A stretch of DNA of 64,000 nucleotides from Crocodylus rhombifer (taxonomy: Eukaryota; Chordata; Crocodylia; Crocodylidae), in assembly GCA_038503035.1 (NCBI GenBank), contig JAVSML010019008.1, forward strand, positions 1-64,000. The letters are read 5' to 3'. The notes beneath the pieces are model-generated. The model saw only the letters and a program-made list of their open reading frames with translations, was not told the DNA's origin and ran no database searches. This document shows, in pieces, positions 1 through 11,300 of the stretch. Numbering within the stretch: position 1 is the first letter of the stretch; each line of letters starts with the position of its first letter. A program made the translations under genes and the position numbers.

Positions 1-881
1 TTTTGCGACCTGATCGTAGAAGGCAATCAGGTTGGTTTGATATGACCTGCCCCTAATGAAACTATGCTAGTTGCCCTTGAGCATCATCCCCACTGCTGGT
101 CCATCACAGATGTGCTCCTTGATAATCTTCTCAAAGAGCTTCCCCAGGATTGAAGTAAGACTAACGGGCCTATAGTTGCTTGGGTCCTCCCTCTTCCCTT
201 TTTTAAAGATGGGACCAAATTAGCCCTCTTTCAGTCATCCAGCACCTGGCCAGAGCACCACAAGTGCTCATAAAGCCATGCCAGGGGCCCTGTGATTAAC
301 CCCTGCCAAATCCTTCAACATCCTAGGGTGGAGAGCATCTGGACCTGCTGATCTGAACATGCCCAGCCCCTCCAGAAGTTCTCTAACTCAGTCCTCTCTG
401 ACCCTAGGCTTGGCGAAGTTTCTCCCCAGTCCATGTTGAATCCCGGCTGGGGAGTCCCGGTCCTTGCACAAGAAAATAGAGGCGAAGAAATTGTTAAAGA
501 GGTCTGCTTTCTCTTCTGGTGCAACCACCAGATTGCCAGACATATCCTGCTGGGGCCCCACATTACCCAGGGCCTTCTTCATTCTCCCTATGTATTTAAA
601 AAAGGGCTATTTGTTATCCTTGATCCTTGATGCTTGCCCTAGTTCCGTATTTGCCTTAGCTTTCCTAACAGCCCCCCTACAGACCCGAGTGGTGGAGATA
701 TACCCCTCTTTGGTGATAGCCCCTCCCTTCCACTGGGTGTATGCCTCCTTTTTGGCAATCAGGCATTCACGAATGTCCTTGGTGAGCCAGGGAGGCTTTT
801 GGGCACTCTTGCCCCCTTTGCTTCTTGTTGGAATCGTCACCCCTCGGGCTCTGAGTATCGTCTCCTTAATCGAATCAGGAC
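1..881 (-). mobile_element. CR1 LINE fragment (ORF2: endonuclease end to reverse transcriptase)
   Basis: Reverse-strand translation gives recognisable CR1 ORF2 pieces: a PPWLTKDIRECLIAKKEAYTQW block (written here only as its core KKEAYTQW) that joins the endonuclease to the RT, then an NVGPQQD..GNLV..EEKADLFNNFF block from the RT start. The same blocks occur in the better CR1 copy at 36316-38545. The copy runs off the left edge of the window, so its RT end and 3' tail are not seen. Its 5' end stops at about base 881, where sequence of a hAT MITE begins; it is thus 5'-truncated, the usual state of CR1 copies, and was probably inserted into that MITE. The frame is broken by stops. No function is expected. 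Confidence 0.9.
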
Positions 882-964
882 ACTGATCTGAATCGCCAAA
901 TCGAACCACTGATCCCCGAACTGGCCAAATCCGAAGCGAATACTAGCCACTTTGCACAGGCCTA
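882..964. mobile_element. hAT MITE 'D', one terminal segment
   Basis: The segment ends in TTTGCACAGGCCTA, whose reverse complement TAGGCCTGTGCAAAG matches the terminal inverted repeat TAGGGCTGTGCAAAG of the hAT elements at 27652, 22115 and 51161. Its interior (GAATACTAGCC, ATCGCCAAATCG) matches the right ends of the MITEs at 27652 and 35578. The other end is not in the window because a CR1 copy adjoins it on the left. Confidence 0.75.
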
Positions 965-1667
965 GTATCTATGCACTATTTGTTAGACTGGGGAAGAAAG
1001 TCACTTTTATGTTGTTAAATATGGTAAATATTTTATGAGTATATTGAGCGCATTATAAAGTTGTAATCTCCCTCCTGTTTATATCTTCAAACAAATTCAC
1101 ATGAGGAAAGAACATTAGGCATGCAGCTTCAAGCTGTGATCTCCTCACATCTAACCCTCCATGCCGAGTTGGACTGAGTGAATAACTGAATGTGAGATCC
1201 CCATGGAAAGCCAAGACTGCAGGGAATGGTGCTGGCTGTTCAATTAGTAGTAGAGTTTCCCCTGAGTTAGAACTGATGCAAGGCTCTGACCTGCTGTTTA
1301 CAGGCATTGGAGGTGATGCCTTCCGGATGTAAAGCAAATGGCATCACCACTCATGAGTTCTAATGACTCCACAGTACTTCATGTTCATGCACAGAGTATT
1401 ATTCTGTCTCCTTGCAGAATTGCATTCTCCCTACATAACCTTCACTTGAAATTTCAATCCCATCATTCGATCTTCTTCACTTTCTGTCCAAAACTGTTCT
1501 TTAGTTTCCTGCTAAACATTCATTGCATTTTCCCTAAAAAGAGAGCTGTAATTTAGTGAGAGCATTTAGATAAGATCAGATATAGCCATGCTTATTCAGG
1601 TGGAAAAGTACCCACAGTTTCAAGTGGTCCCACTGATTTCCCTGGGAGTATTCAAAGTCCCATGAAA
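965..1667. other. No recognisable feature
   Basis: Unique-looking AT-rich sequence. Short open frames on both strands show no family motif. Confidence 0.6.
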
Positions 1668-1913
1668 GCTTGGTCTACTCTACATTGCACACTTCTGCCG
1701 GTATCAGTGAAAAGTTTGCCACCTCTCCCCAGCCATGTAGCTACGCTGGTGCAGGCACAGCTGTTCTTCTGCTAGTTCAGCTTGTGTCTTTCAAGGAAGA
1801 GATGGATCTAACCTGGCAGAAAAATTCCTTCTTCTAGCAGACACCATACCTCTACTAAGGGATTTTGCCAATATAGCTGTCGTAGCAGGAACTCTATAAT
1901 GTAGACAAGCCCT
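1668..1913. mobile_element. MITE-like element, family F4
   Basis: The left end has GCTTGGTCTAC and the right end, read on the other strand, has GGGCTTGTCTAC, giving an imperfect terminal inverted repeat about 246 bp apart. No coding capacity. I did not find a clear target duplication, so the class (hAT or other DNA transposon) is open. Confidence 0.55.
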
Positions 1914-3048
1914 GAGTGTGAGTGTAAAATGGTAAAATTAGGTGCTTGGCAATTTTTGTCTTGCAAAACTAGATTCAATAGATTGAGGAGTGAGAGGAAT
2001 GCATTTGGTCCCCAGATATGTCAACAGAGTGTGTAGGATCAAGCCTCATACTTGTTCATTGCCCTCCCAAAGAAGGCAGATAGAGACTAAGGAGAGGGAA
2101 AGAATGGATTTGGTTTTGCTTGGCCTCCTCCCCAATGCAAAGAGCAGCGCATTGTGAAATGTTTCTGCAGCACTTTGTCTCTGTAGGCTACTCATGATGA
2201 GCTACATTTCAGGAGTCACCCTTTGACCAAATGTTAGCCTTAGTTTTATTCATATATAATCTTCAAGTTTTGAATGCATTTAATTTTCACAATGCCCCTA
2301 AACACATAACATGCACGTGTGCGCACACACACACACACACATTGCATTTTGTATTTCTCACTCTTTTGTAATATCCTGTTCCTGTTCCCTCTGTGGATTT
2401 TTCCCCTCTAATATTTGCATGTTTACCTGTATTAGTTGCAGGCTTTGCTTGGAGAAGCACATGTTGTGCCTCTTACAGTAGCTGTTGTACACATGTAACC
2501 ATATGGATTATACATGCACCAGATCTTCTTCACAATTCCCTTGTTGTGCCTGGCACAAGTTCAAATGAGTTGAATTGGAAAGCAGAGGATTTCTCCCTTC
2601 TCATAACTACAAGGAAATCTTCATCAGGCTGGTGATGTTCCAATGTATTGTATGCTTGCTGGGTTTTTTTTTTTTTTTTTAATCTGTTAGCTCAACAGAT
2701 TACAAGTCAGTGGCTGAAAGAACCAGCCCTTTTAAATACCTCCCTGCATCACAGAGTAAATGTAGGAGAATCACTTCCCATGGGAAGGGCCGGGTATGAA
2801 TTCTCTCACCACCTACATGCCACCTTCTTAATCCCAATGCACGACCCTCTCTATAATGTTGTCACTTTTTTAAGTCTTGTTCTGCAGCACTCTCTTCTAC
2901 TCTTGTTCTGTGCCCTCCAAACTCAACTTAGAAAAGCATCTCAGTCCACACCTGTAGCTCATCTTAAAGTTCCAGTCCTGAATCTGTTCCCAGCCGATAT
3001 TGCCAGAGAAATAGTTGTTTGACTATGTGAGCCAGCATTCACTCTAAA
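1914..3048. other. Unique sequence with a short microsatellite and an oligo-T tract
   Basis: Contains (CA)9 at 2324-2341 and an oligo-T run near 2664-2680. The open frames at 2393-2635 and 2648-3022 have no recognisable domain and read as chance frames. Confidence 0.6.
2324..2341. repeat. (CA)9 microsatellite
   Basis: Nine uninterrupted CA units, preceded by a diverged GTGTGCG alternating purine-pyrimidine stretch. Confidence 0.95.
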
Positions 3049-3330
3049 ACAGTGACTCTCAGCCAGGGCGCTGGGGCACCCTTAGGTGCCACAAAATCCT
3101 TTGAAGAGTCCCTGAGATGTAAGAAGATGAGCAGATAAGTGCAGGCTCAGGCTTGTCCCTGCCTGGTCGGTCCTTCTCCCTCACTGCCCAGCCTCTCTGC
3201 AAGGAAGTAGGCTAGGCAGGGTAATACATACATCAGTTTTTGAAATTGGGTGCTGCTCAATTCACAAAAGTTGAGGGAATGGTGTGATTCCATTGAGGAG
3301 TGCCTTGAAGAATGCTAGGGTACTACAGAG
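3049..3330 (+). mobile_element. hAT/Charlie-like MITE, left part
   Basis: Starts with CAGTGACTCTCAGCCAGGG, close to the CAGTGGTTCTCAACCAGGG type terminus of hAT-Charlie elements, followed by a GGGGCACCC block typical of such repeats. The matching right terminus is not visible, so the copy is truncated or too diverged. Confidence 0.5.
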
Positions 3331-4384
3331 AAGTTGCCCAGAATTCATGATGATTACCCATTTTTAAAGAGTCTGAATTTTTAAGTGGAATGGCAATAAA
3401 AAACTAATACAAGGAGCAGTTTTATTTTCTTTTAGCATCCCTGCATAAGTGGTGAGGTGCACTTGCTGGTAGGGGACTATTTACCTGAAGTAGTTGTTAA
3501 TGAAAGAGGTGGAATGAAATCACCTTCCATGGTCAGTATGGGTATTCATCAAGGATCTGGTGATCTCCTTAAAAACGTATCGTTGCCTGTTGAATTGTGG
3601 AGTGTAATGAAAGTCAAATTAGTCGACAAAGCTTTATTCTTCCAGAGTTGTGGATTTCAGTGTATTTCCAATACCTTGCTAAAAGAAGCTCTGAACCTGC
3701 CTCTTGTTCATTTCAAAGTGTTTAATAACTTCATAAAAAACTAGGCTGTTGAAATTTATATCCATAAGTTGTCATCATAGCCTTATTTTTAATTTTCCTG
3801 TGAAGTTATTAAAACATTATATGATTGTAATATATCTACAGGGCAATGGGAAATGAAGTGTGAATCTGACTGAGAGCACAATCAGTCTGATAACATCTGA
3901 AAGCAGCAAATACTACTAATATCAAACAGGGAAAGTGTATGTATATGTGTATCATAATATGGAGAATGTGTAGTCCATATTTGTTAGAGAGGCCTTTTAT
4001 TCTCCCAGCTCCCATATATACTATTAGAAGCCACAGGCATCAAACTCTGCTCAACAAATAGAATTTAGGATCCTTAATGTCTTTGAACAGTTCATTTTCT
4101 TTGGTATACCCTATTATGGTTGACTGAATTATTGGAACAAATTTAATAGTGGTGTTATCCAGCTAATAAGCACAAAAGTTCATTATCATTCTCTAATACC
4201 ATCACCTTTGTTCATGGAGAAAGGTTGCAAATATCTTTGCTGAATTTCAATTTATTATCTCTGCTGTTTGATAGGTCACTCTTTGCTGTAGTTTGTGAAC
4301 ACCTGACTTTCTGACCTGTTTCACTGGTTGGCAATAGAGTTGGTTCTGAAGCGCAGCTCTTTTTTTAGGAAAGCCAGAGAGGCT
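3331..4384. other. No recognisable feature; one orphan open frame
   Basis: An open frame at 3457-3744 follows a pyrimidine-rich stretch and AG that would pass as a splice acceptor. Its 95 residues show no motif I know and there is no second exon to pair it with. I treat it as chance. Confidence 0.5.
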
Positions 4385-5253
4385 AAGTACAGACAGTCAA
4401 AAAACCCAAGGCTGAATTGATTCAATCTTTGCAGCCTAGTCCAAACTCTAAATTGAACCGATAAGCAAGTGACCAGACATTCACTTTTTATTCTGGCAAT
4501 GCAGCCACATGCCTGCAGTGGCCCAGGTCAGAAGCCGGTGGTCACTAAAGCACACCTCCCTGCTGGGCTGGACCAGCCAGCTTGGGCCAAAGCTACCCTA
4601 CCCAGTCTGCAATTGTGGGCAGGGGGGTGAAAAGGGGGAAGTGTAGGGAAGGTGCAAAGCATCCTGAGATGTTGGGGGACTGTGAGTTAACTTAAATCTC
4701 AACGGAATGAGAGGCGACCTTGTAGCTGCCTATAAATTCATCATGGGGGCACAGAAGGGAATTGGTGAGGCTCTACTCACCAAGGCGCCCCTGGGGGTCA
4801 CAAGAAATAATGGCCATAAGCTAGCAGAGAGCAGATTTAGTCTGGACATTAGGAGGAGCTTCTTCACAGTTAGAGAGGCCAAGGTCTGGAATGGTCTCCC
4901 AAGGGAGGTGGTGCTCTCCCCTACCCTGGGGGTCTTCAGGAGGAGGCTGGATGGGCATCGGGCTGGAGTCATCTGAACCCAGCACTCTTTCCTGTCTATG
5001 CAGGGCATTGGACTTGATGATCTATTGAGGTCCCTTCCGACCCTAACATCTATGAATTTATGGAATCTAGAACAGATGTTCAATGAACTGATTTAACCTA
5101 AATCAGTTAAGTCTGATACTACATTCATCCAGATTTATCTTAAACTGGTTTTGGCCATTTTGAAAGTGCTATATGTGCACTGAACTTCTGTTGTGTTACA
5201 GATTTGAACCACTTTCCGATCACTATATCAGTTTATGTGTAATTTCTGTCCCT
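4385..5253. mobile_element. Repeat family F5, copy 1, split by a CR1 3' end
   Basis: The left arm (4385 to about 4689) matches the stretch at 63295-63560: CAAAAAACCCAA, TGAATTGATTCAATCT, then CACATGCCTGCAGTGG. The right end reads CTGTCCCT; on the other strand this is GGGACAGAAATTAC, similar to GGGACAGATATTC at the left end of the other copy, so the family appears to have inverted ends. A CR1 3' end lies between the arms. Confidence 0.55.
4690..5064 (+). mobile_element. CR1 LINE 3' end (RT C-terminus plus 3' UTR)
   Basis: The only clear plus-strand CR1 in the window. Translation of 4707-4976 gives the conserved end of CR1 ORF2: RGDLVAAYKF, then SLDIRRSFFTVREAKVWNGL and LPREVV..SPTLGVFRRRLDG in spaced blocks. 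It is followed by the usual short 3' UTR with a TTCCGACCCTA block and a TCTATGAATTTATGG tail, comparable to the ATTCTATGA repeats that end CR1 elements. Everything upstream of the RT C-terminus is missing, a normal 5' truncation. It sits inside the F5 repeat and is therefore younger than it. Confidence 0.88.
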
Positions 5254-5380
5254 AGCTTAAATGCTTAGATTGTGAGCACTTCAGGACAGGTGTGGTCTTT
5301 TTATTCTCTGTTTGTACAGTGCCTAGCACAATGTCTCTTTTGTCCATGACTGAGTGCCTAGGCACTACTGGGCATGTCTA
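5254..5380 (+). mobile_element. L2/MIR-type 3' tail
   Basis: Carries the diagnostic tail shared by L2 LINEs and their SINEs: AGATTGTGAGC, CTCTGTTTGTACAGTGCC, TAGCACAATG and a GGCACTAC end. The SINE head is not recognisable. Confidence 0.65.
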
Positions 5381-5384
5381 CATG

Positions 5385-5461
5385 AGACACTATGGTGTAG
5401 TAGCAATGAGCTACTGCACCATAGCTTGATGCTACTGCACAGTGTTGAGTGGAGATTCTCT
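5385..5461. mobile_element. Palindromic MITE family P, partial
   Basis: GGGCATGTCTACATGAGAC terminus followed by GTAGTAGCAATGAGCTACTG, the signature of family P seen best at 48114-48370. Only one end is present. Confidence 0.6.
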
Positions 5462-6334
5462 ATGGCCATGATCCCCAATGGCCTGAGGCTTTTATTCAGT
5501 GATCCATAAGGAGATCTAGGAAGTTCTGCAAATACCCATTCAGTGCTGCTTGCCTCTCATCCACCATGCCTGGGTGTTCCTGGAAGGTTAACATAGACTG
5601 GATATTAACTCTCTCTGCTAACCCTGGTAGGTCTTCTTTGTGGGGCTCCTCCTCCCCTTACACCCCACACTTACCATGCCCAATCAGATGGAGATTGTCT
5701 GTGTCTTGAGACTTACTGAGGTGAGTAAGCTGTTAGTAGTCTGTTAGTGTTATAGCTTAGCCAGACCACCCTTCTATTTGAAAACCCAGCAAGCCTGAGC
5801 CTGTTTCTGACTTTCGATAATAACAGTCACTTAGCTTTCAATCAGCCGAGTCAAAGTCATAACAAAAAGGAGAATATAAATTAATTTCCTGTACAGTTAT
5901 GGGCCGAACAATCCATCCTGGATCTCAGAAAACAGTGAACACAAAGTCAGTTCGTCTTTTCACACAGGCCTGTCAGCTCCTACTAATCGATTCTCAGGGA
6001 ATTCAGTCCAGTGCTGAGCTAAATGTAAATAATTTTTTTCTTCCAGCATTAATCACTCAATTCATAAAAATTCCTTCTCTTGATCACATGAATAAACAGA
6101 GCATCACCCCTTTTCCTATTCCCCCTTTAACATAGTCCAGAGGAGAAAAAAGGATTAAAAAAATTAATTAGAAAAGAAAAAAAACTGAGCTTGGAAATAA
6201 AGGGGTATGACCCCTTTAAGACTCATGGTCCTAAGGCAGAAGCTGCTTTCTCATTTTCACTTTCTCCCTAAGTCTCATTGACTCCACTGATGCAGTCTGC
6301 CTCCCAGCCATCTGTCCTAGCCCTCTTAGGGCTC
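5462..6334. other. No recognisable feature
   Basis: Mixed-composition sequence, AT-rich around 5990-6200. The open frame 5899-6135 has no family motif. Confidence 0.55.
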
Positions 6335-7869
6335 TGTGAGGAAGTGGGGCCTAGGAGCAGCCGTGAACTCCCTAGCGCCCCCTACCATCACTCAAGGCTG
6401 TACTCAGCACCCTCAGATTCTCGCCTGCCATGACTTTGATCTTAAATGAGTTTTAAATGGGAGGCTGCCTTTATCTCCCTGGTGAACGGTACGTAATGGT
6501 CCTGCCCCTACTCCATATGGGGTGCCTCTGTGTACCCCTCCCTTAAGGGGTATGCATGGGACGTTGCGGTCCCTTGCCCTCTGGTGCTCTCTCTAGCACC
6601 CCGGGCTCATCACCCGCCTGGCACCCCTTGGGCCTGGCTCTCCGCCCACTGCCCTGTCACCGGCGCCCCTTGGGCCTGGCTCTCCACCCACTGCCCCACT
6701 CTGGGGCCTATATCACCCACCTCTGGGATTTTGCGCCCTTCTCAGGGCTTTTAACACGCCTCCGGCGCCTCTCGCCCCTCTCGGGTCTCTGCCGCCCTAT
6801 CCACGGCCATTGCCCCCCCCTTCTGGGCCCATGCCTGCGCTCCTCGCACGCGCTCTCTGCCCCCTCTGGAGCCTTGCCCTCTCTAGGGCCCACGCCGCGC
6901 TCCTCACACGCGCTCTCTGCCCCCTCTGGAGCCTTGCCCTCTCTAGGGCCCACGCCGTGCTCCTCACACGCGCTCTCTGCCTCCTCTGGGGCCTTGCCCT
7001 CTCTAGGGCCCACGCCGCACTCCTCGCACACGCTCTCTGCCCCCTCTGGGGCCTTGCCCTCTCTAGGGCCCATGCCATGCTCTCCGCGGCCGTTGCCCTG
7101 CCTCTAGGCCTGCAAAGCGCCCTCTGCCCCCCTCTGGGGCCTTGCCCTTTCTAGGGCCTGCGCCGCACTCCCCGCAGCGGTTGCCCTCCTACTGGGCCTA
7201 TACCACGCTCCTCGCGCTTGGGGCTCAGGTGGCCGCAGCTGTGCCTGGCCCCCTTGACCCTTCTCTGGGTCCCTTGCCCCACTGGGCAAACACCGCGCCT
7301 CTCTCTGGCACCAACACCGTGCCTCTCCGGCACAAACTGTAGTGCCCCACTGGCACCGTGCCCCTACTGGGCACTGGGAACCCCCAAGCTGCTGGGGAGC
7401 CCCCCTGAGGCCTCCTCACTCCCCTACAGCCTCACCCGGTCCTCCAGTGTAACTGTAACCGAAACGCAAGCCACCTGGCTTCAGCATAAACACAGAGCCT
7501 CCTGCTCATAACATAAACACTGAGCCCCACCCCCAGGGCCTCCAACCATACCTCTCGTCAAGGTGCTCTCATCCCCGGCATCATCGCAGCCAGTCAGCAC
7601 CACAATGCTGCCACTACCAATTCAGGTCACTCAGCTCAGCCGCAGAGCTCTTGCTCCTGCAGCTGCCAAAAGGGAACTGCTACTGGGCCCAGGCCTGAGC
7701 CCGGCCCTGCCCTCTTCCGGTCACCTGACCGGCTGGTTGCCCAAGCAACCCGCAGCTGCACTGCCCTGTTGACTGACAGCTCTGTCAAACAGCATTTGAG
7801 CTGCCCTGGTGACGGACAGCTCACCTTATCTCCTTCTCAGGCACGGAGCACCCCAGTGCCTCCATGACA
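6335..7869. mobile_element. Probable solo LTR (about 1.5 kb, GC-rich)
   Basis: The segment begins TGTGAGGAAG and ends CTCCATGACA, so it has the TG..CA ends of an LTR (TGT/ACA). It is flanked by the same 5-mer, GGCTC, at 6330-6334 and 7870-7874, as expected for the target duplication of a retroviral-type integrase. It is far more GC-rich than its surroundings and has a sharp left boundary. No internal coding region is present, so if the call is right the element was reduced by LTR recombination. It does not resemble the Gypsy LTRs at 29389 and 34376. Orientation cannot be set from the sequence. Long open frames in it are products of the GC-rich tandem repeat, not genes. Confidence 0.55.
6841..7080. 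repeat. 60-bp minisatellite, four units
   Basis: Four consecutive 60-bp units, each containing CGCTCTCTGCC, GCCTTGCCCTCTCTAGGGCC and a CACGCC or CATGCC end, differing at only a few bases. A diverged fifth unit may follow to about 7160 (GGGGCCTTGCCCTTTCTAGG). The unit is a multiple of three, so frames stay open on both strands and produce spurious repetitive proteins. Confidence 0.95.
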
Positions 7870-7874
7870 GGCTC

Positions 7875-8199
7875 TTCTGACCCCTTCTGCTCTGGAGTCC
7901 ATGGCCCCTCTCCACTGTCCTCTGCAGGAGATTGCTGGCTCCAGCTACATCTGGTTCCTGTCACTGTCCTCTGCAGTTTCTCTATCCCATTTGGCCCTTC
8001 TTCCAGGCCTGAAATACCAGCACCTGTGTTCTTCCCAAGAATCCTGAAGGACCAGTGCTACAAAACCTTGGCAGCTGATCCTTCTTACCAGGTCTGCTTT
8101 TCCTGGCACTGGAGATGAGCACTGACTGCTCCTGCCCCTCTGGGGTTTCCTCATGCCCCTTTGGCTTCCCCTCACATGCACTAGCATCGCCGGTCACTA
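7875..8199. other. No recognisable feature
   Basis: Pyrimidine-rich sequence between the probable solo LTR and a family P MITE. Nothing identifiable. Confidence 0.5.
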
Positions 8200-8365
8200 A
8201 CCACGTGGCCATAATACTGCACAGTAGTGACAAGCTACTGTGCAGTAACTCATTGCTACTACATAGTATCATCAGGCAAGAACCGTGCAGTGATGGTACT
8301 GCACAATAATGCCAGTTACTGAGCAGGAATAACTGTGTAGTCCACCACGTGTAGACGTAGTCACT
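8200..8365. mobile_element. Palindromic MITE family P, copy
   Basis: Contains TACTGCACAGTAG, AGCTACTGTGCAGTAACTC and TGGTACTGCACAATAATGCC, and ends CCACGTGTAGACGTAG, which on the other strand is CTACGTCTACACGTGG, similar to the GGGCATGTCTACA terminus of the family. Confidence 0.65.
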
Positions 8366-11300
8366 ATAACACAAATAACAATAATAAAAGCACCCAGTAC
8401 TAACACTGCAGTGCATGCCCTTCTGCCTTTTTCCCCAATCAATCTCCCTTTCCAGATTCCTAATGCAGCCATTGTTGTGATAGGTGGAATTCATATGGTG
8501 CCCATGCATAATGAAGTGTATGTGACTGTCAAGAACACTGGCCTGGTTTTACATTACAGTAAGACACAACTATTTGAATCATCAGGCAGTATCTGAAGCT
8601 GATATAAATCAACACAGCTCCACTGACTTCAGGGGAGGAGCTACACCAGTTTTAGTCTAGCTAAGGAATGGGTCCACCATCTTGATGACATCTCAATATA
8701 CATCAAAAGGAATCATGTTTAAACTATATTTCTGAGGCATCATGTGTCAGTAATACAAAGAAATGCAAAAGTAATAAAAAGCATTGCATGGGAATATGCT
8801 AAGGGATTTGTCCTGACAGACACAAATGTTTTTCAAACGTATATGCAATCCTTTGAGAGTCACAGGTCAGAAATATTGAATGAAATGTTTCAAAGCACTT
8901 AGAATGGGCTTAATTAGGCTCCCATGCACTCAGTAGTCCCATAGACCTTGGTAGGAACAAAACTATGTCAATAGCAAAGTCTTGTGAAATTTCCACCCAC
9001 TGCATCTTTCAGAACTACAGCATGAAAGTGTCTGTCACGTGTCTCAAGACCTGGACGTGTTGTTATGATTGGGCTGGCATGTGAAATCCTGTTCAGTGAT
9101 CTCGTCAAGTTTGTGTCCATGATGCCCTTGGCCCTCCAAACAATGCAGCCAGCTAGCTGATTCTTTTCAGTGAAGGCTAGCTATAGGCTTGGGATAGCAA
9201 GGCTATTGGCAAGTCAAGTGTGAGGAACATTGAACTGTGTGGGGAGAGGAGGACTAGAACTGGCCTGGGTGCAGGAGTCAGGACTGAAGTCAACTGGTAG
9301 AGCTGCATGAGGATTCAGGACTGGAATAACAAAGGATAGTGAAATCAGGTCTCTGGAGCTCAGTCAGAGTTGGATCATGGTACCAGAGCTGGAGTTACAG
9401 AGGTGTTGCAGGTTGGGAATAAAATGCCTTGGCACCGTTCTGTCAGGAATCCTGTAAAAGCACCTTCCCACATCATGCCTGGCTCAAATCTGTGCTTTTC
9501 TTTGCTTGCTTCCATGAGTATAAATTCACTCATAACCAAAAAATAATCAAGAAAAAAGATGCATAGGAAATAGATGAGAATTTTTTTGTATAGCAAAGTG
9601 CATTGCAATGTCATGAAGTACCAGCTGTACACATCCAAGAAACCTTTCAAAGCCAGAGCCTGAGTGCTCAGGCACAATACAGTGAAAATGTTCCATCAGC
9701 TGGAGTCAGTGCATTTCCTGTCTTTCTAGTGATTTCATTTCTATTGCTGTTTTTTGGTCAACAAGATGCATGGGGCACCAATGTGTAGTGCTCAATGTGG
9801 ACTGTGCTGAATTGGCAGGATGGAGCTGTGTTCTTGTTTGCTGGCACTTGGAAGGAGCTCAAAACATAAGCTGCATTAGGAGTATTTAAAGTGCCCCTGA
9901 GATTCCTTCTGTACAGCTTTGCTCCTGCTGACTCTAACGTTATAATGCTAGAGCAGAAGCCCAGACCCAGCATGGCTGGTCGGACAGGGGTTTAATTATT
10001 TTCATTCTTAATTTTCATTTCAATCTTGTTGATAATTTATGTTGCTGTTGCCACCAGAATGGGGGAGAGAAATGTTGTTTGCTGTGTAGATTTATTTTCA
10101 CTGTATTTATTTGCAAGAAGTGAGTTTTATGCTAGTGAAGGAGACCAGATGAATAAACCAACAGAATGAAACTCTTTATGGAGCCACGTAGCAGGTTGGG
10201 CATAGGTAGAAGGCAGCAGCATGACTGACCTGGATTCTGGTCTCCTATTGAAACTTGGTCTTAATTCTAGGGCCAGGAAGGGAGCTCTTTCTTCATGGTG
10301 TATTTAGAGACCCAATAAATGCTTCACTTGATGAAAGTGTCTCAGTTGTGGACCATTAGGATCTGAGCTGAAACAACTAGCCCATCCTACAAAGGACCCC
10401 GAAGATGGCGGCTGCTTGCGCTCACTGCCCTAGTGGTTGAGTCCAAATCTGTGATCCAGGTGAGAAAGGCTTCATTGTGTCACTATGTTTAGGGACATCT
10501 CACTTGCTGCTCTGTGAATAAAGGCAGAAAGAAAAATGTTGGTATTAAGATGCTGATCAATTGTTTTAAGAAAATGTCAATAGCACTTATCCAAGAGACT
10601 TTCGCCACAGAGTTAGATTGTGGAGACCAGCTCCAAATGGCTGCTTGTTTCTGTTGCAGAATACTCACATGTACTGTGTTTTCACTGGGCTGAACTATTC
10701 CTGAACAGGCTCTTCATCCCATCTCCACGATCCGGCTACCATGAAATAATAACGTAAATGCAGTTTTCCAGTTTGCACGCTTTATGCCTACACCAGCAAT
10801 AACTTCATCTACCACAGAAACTCTGGAAGAGAAGAGGTGTGACCAGTGCATCGTACAGCTATGAATGAGGGAGAGTGATTTCAGCCAAGGCTACCCCATA
10901 CCCCTTGTATACGATGCCATAAGATCTTGAAATCAGCAAAGAACCAGCAGAGCTTGTGCTTGGGTAGACCCCCACAACCACGTAATTGAGCTTACCTGTA
11001 CCAGAGGAAGGAAGAAACAACAATGGCACCACCATCCCCAGATAAATGCAACCTTCTGCTAGCCTGAAGTGAGGTGCTGGCACAGCTGATACTTTCCAGC
11101 ATTTTCTGTAAGCCCTGGCAGACACGTTGGCATGTTCTGTCTAGAAACGTTGGCTTTCTCACTTTATTGTAGTGCAGGCTACTGCGTGTTAGGCTGTCAT
11201 ACTTGGCAGAGAGGTGGGGGGTACAGAAGTGTTAAGTTATAATGTAAATTGAGTTTATTGCTGTCTGGCAGGATATTTTGGCAGTGTTTCATGATGAGCC

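Noticed and set aside
3457..3744. Possible exon after a pyrimidine tract and AG
   Set aside because: No recognisable domain, no partner exon, and AT-rich sequence gives such patterns often.
6556..7107. Long open frames on both strands giving repetitive Pro/Ser/Leu-rich or Glu/Gly-rich proteins
   Set aside because: They arise because the GC-rich minisatellite unit is 60 bp, a multiple of three, and lacks stops; no family motif, and frames are open on both strands.
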